In this document: piece by piece, positions 1-5,854 of the stretch | Layout of the letters: each line of letters starts with the position of its first letter | Numbering within the stretch: the first letter of the stretch is position 1 | Origin: CAYUYM01 sp964449305 | Lineage (GTDB): Bacteria > Bacteroidota > Ignavibacteria > SZUA-365 > CAYQST01 | Length of the DNA stretch: 6,474 nt | Reading direction: 5' to 3' | Assembly (NCBI GenBank): GCA_964449305.1 | Contig: CAYUYM010000191.1 | Location: forward strand, 1-6,474 | Program-made: the position numbers and the translations under genes | The notes under the pieces: model-generated | Databases searched by the model: none | What the model saw: only the letters and a program-made list of their open reading frames with translations | Told to the model about the DNA's origin: nothing

Positions 1-408
1 GTTGCCCTGGAACATGCCGCCGTAGGAGAAGAGCACCGCATAGAAGGCCCGGTCGATGACGGTCCCGAGGGCGCCGGCGAGGACGAGCACAAGCCCGAGG
101 CGCAGCATCGCGGGCAGCGTCGCATGGCGGATGTTGTACACAACAATGCCGATGGAGGCGATGAAGGCGATGGAGGCCAGGACAATCTTGCCGACGAACT
201 CGAGGCCGAAAGCCATGGCGGGATTTTCGACGAGGGTGATTTTCAGCCACTCACCCAGGAGTGGCACCGACTGGGCGTAGTGCATGCCCTCGATGTCGAT
301 GCCGAGTGCGGGAAGCGTGAGCCCGCGGACGAGGAGTTTGGTGACCTGATCGAGAACGAGGAGGGCCGCCGTGATCCACAGCGCCTTCCTGGATTGAAGA
401 AAACTCAA
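1..408 (-). CDS. lspA: Lipoprotein signal peptidase (signal peptidase II), 3' end outside window
   Basis: Inner-membrane aspartic protease that removes the signal peptide of diacylglyceryl-modified prolipoproteins just before the lipid-bearing cysteine. The window holds the first 136 codons. Translation shows the family blocks in order: a first hydrophobic segment (about residues 9-19) running into LDQVTKLL at 19-26, ENPAMAFG at 61-68, a second helix (75-90), a third (about 100-115), and GALGTVIDR at 112-120. The Asp at 119 matches one of the two catalytic aspartates of the family; the second (in an NxAD motif) would lie beyond base 1. The start is TTG at 408-406: an in-frame TAA at 417-415, the stop of the preceding gene, excludes a longer form, no ATG or GTG lies nearby, and a GGAG sits 9 bases upstream. 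It follows the zinc-finger gene by 6 bases. One oddity is Thr116, where the family usually has Asn. Identity is firm from the ordered motifs. Confidence 0.93.
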   Translation of the reverse strand, partial: MSFLQSRKALWITAALLVLDQVTKLLVRGLTLPALGIDIEGMHYAQSVPLLGEWLKITLVENPAMAFGLEFVGKIVLASIAFIASIGIVVYNIRHATLPAMLRLGLVLVLAGALGTVIDRAFYAVLFSYGGMFQGN

Positions 409-414
409 GGGCGC

Positions 415-1485
415 TTACTCCGGCTGCTTGGATCTGTTCTTGCAGTTCACGCACATGCGGGCGTGCGGCACCGCTTCGAGGCGGCCCTTGTCGATGAGGT
501 CGCCGCAGTTGATGCAGATGCCGTAGATGCCGCTGCTGATGCGCTGAAGGGCGTCGCTCAGATGCGAGATGAACTTGCGCTCACGCTGGGCGAAGAGGAA
601 GGCCTTCTCGCGTTCCATGGCATCGGTACCCTGGTCAGCCATGTGGAGGCTGTAGGTGGAGTCGTCGTCATTGAACTCACCCGATGAGGAATCAAGCAGG
701 CGCTCCTCGATGCTGACGAGCTCCTCGTTCGCCTCACGGATCTTGTCGAGGATGATGGAGCGGAAGAACTCCAGCACCTCACGCGAATACTGCACATCGC
801 CCTTCTGCGTCTTCTGCCCCTCCGCCTTCATGTCGGTCTTGCGGGTGCTGGGAGACGCAAGCTTGCCCTGGTACTTGGGTGCGACGACGGGCGCGGGCGC
901 AGGGACGACGCGACGCGTGTATTTCCGCTTCTTGCGGCGATCCGCCTCGTCACTCTTTGGCGTCGGCTCGGCCGCCTTGCGGGAAGTCGCCTTCTGCACA
1001 GGTGCCGTCCTTTTCGGCGCCTTCGTTGCAGGCTTTGCAGCTGACTTCACCTCATCCGGTTTCGCTGCTGGCTTTGCCGCCTTTCCCTTCACCGCCGGCT
1101 CCTTCACAGGCAATGGCTTCGCGGCCTTCGTCGCCGGCTTGCCGGCAGGCTCCAGCTTCGCGGCCTTTGCCTTCGTCGCAGGCGCCTTCGATGGCTTCGC
1201 CGGCTCGGGTTTCGCGGCCCTTGCCTTCGTCGCAGGCTCCTTCGACGGCTTGGCGGCAGGTTTCGGTTTCGCCGGCTCGGACGTGGCGGCAGGCTTCGGA
1301 GATGGTTCAGCCTTCACCGCCTTCTTTGTCGGAGGCGCCGCGTCTGCGGCCGCTGCAGGTTTCTTTATCGAATCCGTTCCGGTCGTCTTGCCGGTGCCGG
1401 CCTTGGGGGCAGTGGTGGTGGCCTTCTTTGAGGCCTTCGGTGGCTCTGTCGAGGCTTTCTGCTTCAGGGGCTTTTTCTCCGCCAT
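415..1485 (-). CDS. TraR/DksA-type C4 zinc-finger protein with long Lys/Ala/Pro-rich tail
   Basis: The C-terminal part (about residues 230-356) belongs to the TraR/DksA family, whose best-known members bind in the RNA polymerase secondary channel and tune transcription, often with ppGpp. Visible are a first helix (about 233-263), an acidic tip with NDDD at 272-275 and ADQGTD at 283-288, a return helix (about 289-316), and a zinc finger with cysteines at 324, 327, 345 and 348 (CINC, 17 residues, CVNC), followed by a short basic end. Residues 1 to about 205 are low-complexity and rich in Lys, Ala and Pro, like histone H1 tails, with a tandem 18-residue repeat at 79-114 and a basic patch RRKKRKYTRR at 183-192. 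The whole protein (356 aa) is more than twice the usual DksA size of about 150. ATG at 1485 has GGAG 8 bases upstream. It sits 36 bases after ileS and 6 bases before lspA. The DksA signature DxxDxA is not intact (His281, Asp284, Gly286), so DksA-like activity on polymerase is not assured; a nucleoid-binding role for the tail is inference. Confidence 0.9.
   Translation of the reverse strand: MAEKKPLKQKASTEPPKASKKATTTAPKAGTGKTTGTDSIKKPAAAADAAPPTKKAVKAEPSPKPAATSEPAKPKPAAKPSKEPATKARAAKPEPAKPSKAPATKAKAAKLEPAGKPATKAAKPLPVKEPAVKGKAAKPAAKPDEVKSAAKPATKAPKRTAPVQKATSRKAAEPTPKSDEADRRKKRKYTRRVVPAPAPVVAPKYQGKLASPSTRKTDMKAEGQKTQKGDVQYSREVLEFFRSIILDKIREANEELVSIEERLLDSSSGEFNDDDSTYSLHMADQGTDAMEREKAFLFAQRERKFISHLSDALQRISSGIYGICINCGDLIDKGRLEAVPHARMCVNCKNRSKQPE
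418..421 (-). promoter_or_regulatory. Ribosome binding site of lspA
   Basis: GGAG lies 9 bases before the TTG at 408, overlapping the last codons of the upstream zinc-finger gene. It decides the start: with an in-frame stop just behind it, the TTG is the only well-placed initiator. The overlap suggests lspA translation depends on ribosomes finishing the upstream gene. Confidence 0.65.
1144..1251 (-). repeat. Two tandem 54-base in-frame repeats in the zinc-finger gene
   Basis: Units 1198-1251 and 1144-1197 match at 46 of 54 positions by direct comparison. They encode 18-residue units, residues 79-96 (starting KPSKEPATKARAAK) and 97-114 (starting KPSKAPATKAKAAK). More degenerate KPA/AAK patterns continue on both sides. 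The period is a multiple of three, so copy number can change without breaking the reading frame. Confidence 0.85.
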
Positions 1486-1493
1486 GGCATCAT

Positions 1494-1497
1494 CTCC
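1494..1497 (-). promoter_or_regulatory. Ribosome binding site of the DksA-like gene
   Basis: GGAG lies 8 bases before the ATG at 1485, inside the 36-base gap after ileS. Two ATGs between it and the start (1493-1491 and 1490-1488) are out of frame with the zinc-finger protein and too close to the GGAG. I see no clear promoter or terminator hairpin in this gap. Confidence 0.65.
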
Positions 1498-1521
1498 GAT
1501 GAAGAGGTTGGTGGTGGTTCG

Positions 1522-4500
1522 TCATGCCTTCGTTATGCAGACGGTGCAGGCGTGATCGTTAATGGTCAACACGGTTCCCGCCGAAGCTGAAACCTGCATA
1601 CAATCCGCCGCAAGGGTTTCGGTGACAATATACGACTTCGTGCGAACAATTGCTTCCCGCAGGCGGGGTGAATCCGTGGCGATCGTCAGCACGATTCTGT
1701 CGGTCACCTCCAGCCCCTCCTGCTTGCGCAGCTTCTGGATGGAGCTCACAAGTTCGCGTGCCAGCCCCTCGTCCTCCAGCTGCTCGGTGAGCCGCGTGTC
1801 GAGCGCGACCACGATGTCGCCGTCCGCTCCCACGGTCCACCCCTCGATGTCCTGATACTGGATCTCCACATCGTCACGCGTCACGGGGACCTCCCCTGCC
1901 GGTGTGGCGATGGTGATCGTCCCGGACCGGTCGAGTTCGTCGATGTGTTCCGCGGTCAGTTCGCGTATGGCTGCCGCCACCGCCGAGGCCTGCCTGCCGA
2001 ACTTCGGGCCGATGACCTTGAAGTTGGGCTTCGCCGTCTTCTGCACGATCTCCGAGCTGCCCTCGATGAATTCGAGCTCCTTGATGTTCGTCTCCTCCAG
2101 GATCACATCGCGCATCGCCTCAACATCGCGGCGCGTGGATTCGGCCGACGAAGCCACGATGATGCGTGACAGCGGCTGACGCGTCTTCTGGCGGGACTTC
2201 TCGCGCAGGAAGCGTGCGAGGGCGACGACGCGCTGGGCATGGCGCATGCGCTCCTTGAGCGCCATGTCGATCTCCCCAGGCTCTGGCAGCAGCGTCAGAT
2301 GCACGGACTCCGGAGCCTCCTGAAGCAGCGGGCGAAGCTTCTGGTACATGGTCTCCGCAAGGAAGGGGGCGAATGGGGACATGAGCTGCGTCAGCTGCAG
2401 CAGGCAGCGTCCGAGCGTCTGATAGGCCGAAAGCTTGTCCTGCGACATCTCCCCCTTCCAGAAACGCCGCCTGTTGCGGCGCACGTACCAGTTGGACAAC
2501 TGGTCCACCGTGAAGTCCGAGATGGCGCGGGCGGCAGGTGTGAGATCGTACCCCTCCATGGCTGCACGATACTCGCGTTCCAGATCCGCCAGCTCTGTGA
2601 GGATCCACTGATCGATCTCCGGCCTGTCCTTGATCGCGATCTCCGCTTCAACTCCCGTGAAGCCGTCGATGTTCGCATACAGGGCGAAGAACTGATACGT
2701 GTTGATGAGCGCGCGGAAGAAGTTCTTCTGGATGAACTCGATGTCGGTCTCGTTGAACATGGTCTGCCGCCATGGCGGACTGTTCACGATGAGGTACCAG
2801 CGGGCTGCGTCAGCACCGTGACGCTCGATCACCATGAAGGGATCCACCCCGTTGCCCAGCTTCTTCGACATCTTCCGCCCCTCCTTGTCGAGGATGAGCT
2901 CGTTGACGATGACGTTGCGGAACGCCGGGCGGTCGAAGAGCGCAACGGCGATCGCATGAAGGGTGTAGAACCATCCTCGCGTCTGATCGATGCCTTCCGA
3001 GATGAAATCCGCCGGGAAGTTCTGCTCGAAACGGTCGCGGTTCTCGAAGGGGTAATGGAACTGCGCAAATGGCATGGCACCCGAGTCGAACCAGACGTCG
3101 ATGAGCTCGGGTGTGCGACGGTAGGTGACCCCGTCACGTACGAAATACACGGTGTCCACGAAAGGCTTGTGCAGATCCACCTCCTCGCGCGTCGGGTGGC
3201 GACGCCCGTCGCCGTCGTCGATCCATCCCTCCAGAAGCGCATCAATCGACCCGATGCAGATCGTGTCGTTCCCCTCCTCCGCAACCCAGATGGGCAGCGG
3301 TGATCCCCAGTACCTGTCGCGCGACAGGCTCCAGTCCTTGTTCTCCTCCAGCCAGTTGCCAAAACGGCCGGAGCCCGTCTCCGGCGGATACCAGTTGATC
3401 TCCTCGTTCAGCTCAATCATGCGCCTGGCGTAGGAGGTGGTCTCAATGTACCAGCTGTCGCGGGCGTAGTAGATGAGCGGGTTGTCGCAGCGCCAGCAAT
3501 GCGGATAGGAGTGCTCGTAGTCCTTCGACGACCGGTAGACGCGCCCCGCCTGCTTCAAGGCGATGACGATGTCTGGATCGGCCCCATCCTCCGTGTGAGA
3601 CGCGAAGGAAATGGTCTTCACCAGACGCCCTGCATACCCTTCCACGACATCAGCAAAGCGTCCTCCAGGTGTGACGGCATTGACAAAGGGCAGATCGTTG
3701 ACCCGCAACATCTCGTAATCATCCACACCGAAGGCTGGTGCAAGGTGGACCACGCCGGAGCCATCCTCCGTTGTGACGAAATCGCCGGCGACGATGTACC
3801 ATGCCGGCTTTTCCGTCCCGAACCAGCCGAGGACGGGGTTGTATTCCCGCGCAACCAGCACACCATCACGCTCCTCCACAAACGCGCGGAACAGCGGTTC
3901 GTAGCTTCGCCCCACCAGGTCTGCTCCCTTGAAGCGATCAAGCACCTCGTACTCCTCGCGGATCGCAGCAAGGCGCGCCTCCGCCAGGTACAGGACGCCA
4001 TGTTCTGCTGTGCGGATTCGGACGTAGTCTATCCCGGGATTGACCGCCAGTGCCACGTTGGAAATGAGCGTCCACGGCGTGGTGGTCCAGACCAGCACGG
4101 CCGCCTCCTCGTCACGCAGACGAAACATCACGTACAAGTTCATGTCCCGCACATCGCGATACCCGAGGGCCACTTCATGCGACGAAAGTGGAGTTTCACA
4201 ATGCGGGCATTGCGGCACAATCTTGAATCCCCGATAGATGAGGCCCTTCCGATGGTACTCCGAAAGTGCCCACCAGACCGATTCGATGTAGGAATTCTCG
4301 CAGGTGATGTAGGCGTCGTTGAGGTCCACCCAGTAGCCCATCCTCCGTGTGAGGCTCCGCCACCCTTCATCCATGTCGATATGATGATTGATCAGCTCCT
4401 TCGCCCTCTTGTTGAACTCGGCGACACCGTAGGTTTCGATGTCGGACTTCTGCGTGAAGCCCAGGTCCTTTTCGAGGGTCATCTCCACGGGCAGACCGTG

Positions 4501-4773
4501 TGTGTCCCACCCGGCTTTGCGATGCACCTGATATCCGGTGAGCGTCTTGTACCGACAGACGACGTCCTTGAGTGTGCGTGCCATGACATGATGGATGCCA
4601 GGCTTGCCGTTCACCGTGGGAGGCCCCTCGTAAAACGTGTAGGATTTTCCGGGATCGCGCTGCGTCACGCTTTTATGAAAGATCTCATGCTCCTCCCAGA
4701 AGGTGAGGATGGATTTTTCGAGGTCGGAATACGAGAACTGGTCGGGAAATTGTTCGAACATGGATGAAGTCAT
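1522..4773 (-). CDS. ileS: Isoleucyl-tRNA synthetase, type 2
   Basis: Cytoplasmic class I synthetase that activates isoleucine with ATP, loads it on tRNA-Ile and clears mischarged valine by editing. Length is 1083 aa, as in the longer type-2 enzymes. Visible in order: the HIGH-region block with GIHH at 59-62; a CxxC at 189/192; the editing (CP1) domain, with WTTTPWT at 229-235 and GSGVVHLAPAFGVDD at 338-352 carrying the conserved editing aspartates; a second CxxC at 426/429 (CWRC) that may pair with the first to bind zinc; WSLSRDRYWGSPLPIW at 481-496; DVWFDSG at 559-565; KMSKK at 634-638, standing for KMSKS; the helical anticodon-binding region (about 720-860); and the C-terminal domain of type-2 enzymes including RELVSSIQKLRKQEG (1006-1020). 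The protein ends with another CxxC (1076/1079). The start at 4773 is chosen because it forms an ATGA overlap with the preceding stop; the frame stays open to 4836, but that part lies inside the upstream gene. ATG at 4761 is an alternative. No Shine-Dalgarno sequence is visible, which fits coupled translation. Confidence 0.97.
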   Translation of the reverse strand: MTSSMFEQFPDQFSYSDLEKSILTFWEEHEIFHKSVTQRDPGKSYTFYEGPPTVNGKPGIHHVMARTLKDVVCRYKTLTGYQVHRKAGWDTHGLPVEMTLEKDLGFTQKSDIETYGVAEFNKRAKELINHHIDMDEGWRSLTRRMGYWVDLNDAYITCENSYIESVWWALSEYHRKGLIYRGFKIVPQCPHCETPLSSHEVALGYRDVRDMNLYVMFRLRDEEAAVLVWTTTPWTLISNVALAVNPGIDYVRIRTAEHGVLYLAEARLAAIREEYEVLDRFKGADLVGRSYEPLFRAFVEERDGVLVAREYNPVLGWFGTEKPAWYIVAGDFVTTEDGSGVVHLAPAFGVDDYEMLRVNDLPFVNAVTPGGRFADVVEGYAGRLVKTISFASHTEDGADPDIVIALKQAGRVYRSSKDYEHSYPHCWRCDNPLIYYARDSWYIETTSYARRMIELNEEINWYPPETGSGRFGNWLEENKDWSLSRDRYWGSPLPIWVAEEGNDTICIGSIDALLEGWIDDGDGRRHPTREEVDLHKPFVDTVYFVRDGVTYRRTPELIDVWFDSGAMPFAQFHYPFENRDRFEQNFPADFISEGIDQTRGWFYTLHAIAVALFDRPAFRNVIVNELILDKEGRKMSKKLGNGVDPFMVIERHGADAARWYLIVNSPPWRQTMFNETDIEFIQKNFFRALINTYQFFALYANIDGFTGVEAEIAIKDRPEIDQWILTELADLEREYRAAMEGYDLTPAARAISDFTVDQLSNWYVRRNRRRFWKGEMSQDKLSAYQTLGRCLLQLTQLMSPFAPFLAETMYQKLRPLLQEAPESVHLTLLPEPGEIDMALKERMRHAQRVVALARFLREKSRQKTRQPLSRIIVASSAESTRRDVEAMRDVILEETNIKELEFIEGSSEIVQKTAKPNFKVIGPKFGRQASAVAAAIRELTAEHIDELDRSGTITIATPAGEVPVTRDDVEIQYQDIEGWTVGADGDIVVALDTRLTEQLEDEGLARELVSSIQKLRKQEGLEVTDRIVLTIATDSPRLREAIVRTKSYIVTETLAADCMQVSASAGTVLTINDHACTVCITKA
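4770..4773 (-). other. ATGA stop/start overlap, DUF2905-like gene to ileS
   Basis: The ileS ATG (4773-4771) shares bases with the TGA stop (4772-4770) of the small membrane protein gene. The 25 or so bases upstream contain no purine-rich ribosome binding site, so ileS is probably started by ribosomes that have just terminated, which would tie IleRS synthesis to the small upstream gene. Confidence 0.7.
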
Positions 4774-5015
4774 TTGTGAAGGATGGATGAAACGAGATGG
4801 GCGATTCCGGCAAGCACAAGGCTGATGACAAGGCATGTGCCAATGGGAATCTCAAGAATCCGGCCCGGCAGGGCGATCACGAGGTCGAGCGGAAGCCTCC
4901 CGATGAGAGGAAGCGGACCGATGAACACGAACACGGCCCCCAGCACACTGGTGAGAAGGAGCATGATGGAGGCGATCACCGACGTGGTGATGTCGCGATC
5001 GGGATCGTCCCTCAT
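4770..5015 (-). CDS. Small two-helix membrane protein, DUF2905-like
   Basis: An 81-residue protein with a charged N-terminus (MRDDPDRD), a hydrophobic segment at about 13-33, a short loop, and a second hydrophobic segment at about 56-78. The loop reads GPLPLIGRLPLDLVI (33-47), followed by a stretch leading into EIPIGTCLVISLVL (55-68). This resembles DUF2905, small bacterial membrane proteins with a GRLPGD(I) loop followed by a Pro-initiated helix; here Leu43 stands for the usual Gly. Function is unknown in that family. ATG at 5015 is chosen over longer in-frame starts up to 5144 because it gives an ATGA overlap with the punA stop, has GGAG 10 bases upstream, and the longer N-terminus would lie inside punA and is not protein-like. 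The gene also overlaps ileS by ATGA. That it is real is well supported by this packing; the family call is from remembered motif shape only. Confidence 0.8.
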   Translation of the reverse strand: MRDDPDRDITTSVIASIMLLLTSVLGAVFVFIGPLPLIGRLPLDLVIALPGRILEIPIGTCLVISLVLAGIAHLVSSILHK

Positions 5016-5854
5016 GGACGGGGCGCTCCATGGGAGATGGAGCCGATCACACCGCGGATGAGCGAACGAAGCCGTGGTTCCGTCTCGTTTGCCACGCGGA
5101 TGATTTCCGGCACATCCACCGGCTTGAGCGCGTCGGGGAAGCACTCGTCGGTGATGATCGAGAATCCAAGCACCCGCATGCCGCTATGGATGGCCACGAT
5201 GTTCTCCGGCACGGTGGACATGCCGACAGCATCGGCGCCGATGGTTCGGAGGAAGCGGTATTCGGCGCGGGTTTCCAGCGTGGGGCCGGCCATGGCAACG
5301 AACACACCCTTCTGAAGGTGGAGACGCTGCTCGAGGGCGATCCCCTCCGCCGTGCGGATGAGCGCATCGCAGTAGGGCTCACTCATGTCCGGGAAACGCG
5401 GTCCGATGGAATCATCATTGGGACCGATGAGCGGATTGTCGCCCAGCATGTTGATGTGGTCGGCGATCACCATGATGTCGCCCTTGCGGAACTGGGGATT
5501 GAGTCCGCCGGCGGCATTGGAGATGATGAGCGTGCGCACCCCCAGCGTGTGCATGACGCGCACCGGGAAGGTGACCTGCTGCATGGTGTAGCCTTCGTAG
5601 TAGTGGAAGCGCCCCTGCATCACCACGACGGGCGTGTCGGCGATGGCGCCGAACAGCAGCCGCCCCTTGTGGGATTCGACGGTGGAAAGCGGAAAATACG
5701 GGATGTCGGCGTAGTCGATCGTGGTGTCGACGCGCATCTCCTCCACGAGGCCGCCCAGACCGGTGCCGAGAATGACTCCGATGGCGGGTGTGGAGGACGT
5801 CTGCCGACGTATGGCCTCGCAGGCCTCGTTGATCATGACGCGGGTGGTGTTCAT
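5012..5854 (-). CDS. punA: Purine nucleoside phosphorylase, trimeric (low-molecular-mass) class
   Basis: Cytoplasmic purine-salvage enzyme that splits purine (deoxy)ribonucleosides with phosphate into the free base and (deoxy)ribose-1-phosphate. The 280-residue length is typical of the trimeric class. Motifs in order: GTGLGG at 30-35 (phosphate loop, with Thr31 where the human enzyme has Ser33), STVESHKG at 57-64, GRFHYYEGY at 81-89 (Arg82, His84 and Tyr86 match human Arg84, His86, Tyr88), SNAAGGLNP at 112-120, ADHINMLGDNPL at 131-142, AGPTLETRAEY at 189-199 (Glu194 matches human Glu201), VGMSTVPE at 210-217 (Met212 matches Met219), and ITDECFPDALKPVD at 234-247. Human Thr242-Asn243 is Thr235-Asp236 here; that Asn-to-Asp change may widen or shift base specificity. 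ATG at 5854 overlaps the stop of the DivIVA-like gene as ATGA, with AAGGA 9 bases upstream. The family is firm; the exact substrate (guanosine/inosine, adenosine or methylthio-nucleosides) is not. Confidence 0.95.
   Translation of the reverse strand: MNTTRVMINEACEAIRRQTSSTPAIGVILGTGLGGLVEEMRVDTTIDYADIPYFPLSTVESHKGRLLFGAIADTPVVVMQGRFHYYEGYTMQQVTFPVRVMHTLGVRTLIISNAAGGLNPQFRKGDIMVIADHINMLGDNPLIGPNDDSIGPRFPDMSEPYCDALIRTAEGIALEQRLHLQKGVFVAMAGPTLETRAEYRFLRTIGADAVGMSTVPENIVAIHSGMRVLGFSIITDECFPDALKPVDVPEIIRVANETEPRLRSLIRGVIGSISHGAPRP
5026..5029 (-). promoter_or_regulatory. Ribosome binding site and ATGA junction of the DUF2905-like gene
   Basis: GGAG lies 10 bases before the ATG at 5015, within the last codons of punA. 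The ATG (5015-5013) overlaps the punA TGA (5014-5012). Together they fix the start of the 81-residue protein. Confidence 0.55.

Noticed and set aside
124..687. Plus-strand open frame of 187 codons across the lspA/zinc-finger junction
   Set aside because: It spans two real minus-strand genes, and its sequence shows no motif beyond antisense Glu/Ala/Val-rich composition.
1486..1521. Possible terminator or promoter between ileS and the zinc-finger gene
   Set aside because: Only a weak CATC/GATG pairing is present, with no stable GC-rich stem, T-run or recognisable promoter elements in 36 bases.
656..1555. Long plus-strand open frame (299 codons) opposite the zinc-finger gene, rich in Ala, Gly and Phe
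   Set aside because: Its composition is the antisense reading of Lys/Ala/Pro codons in the tail. The minus-strand frame has a ribosome binding site, a recognisable zinc finger and operon packing, while this one has no recognisable domain.
2239..3303. Plus-strand open frame of 354 codons opposite ileS
   Set aside because: Same reason: an antisense shadow of the IleRS catalytic and anticodon-binding regions, with no protein-family features.
3499..4767. Plus-strand open frame of 422 codons opposite ileS
   Set aside because: It lies wholly antisense to well-conserved IleRS motifs and has no recognisable domain. Long antisense frames are common in GC-rich genes.
4774..4836. In-frame 21-codon upstream extension of ileS
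   Set aside because: It lies inside the small membrane protein gene, reads as non-conserved Cys/Arg/Pro-rich sequence, and has no ribosome binding site. The ATGA start at 4773 fits family length better.
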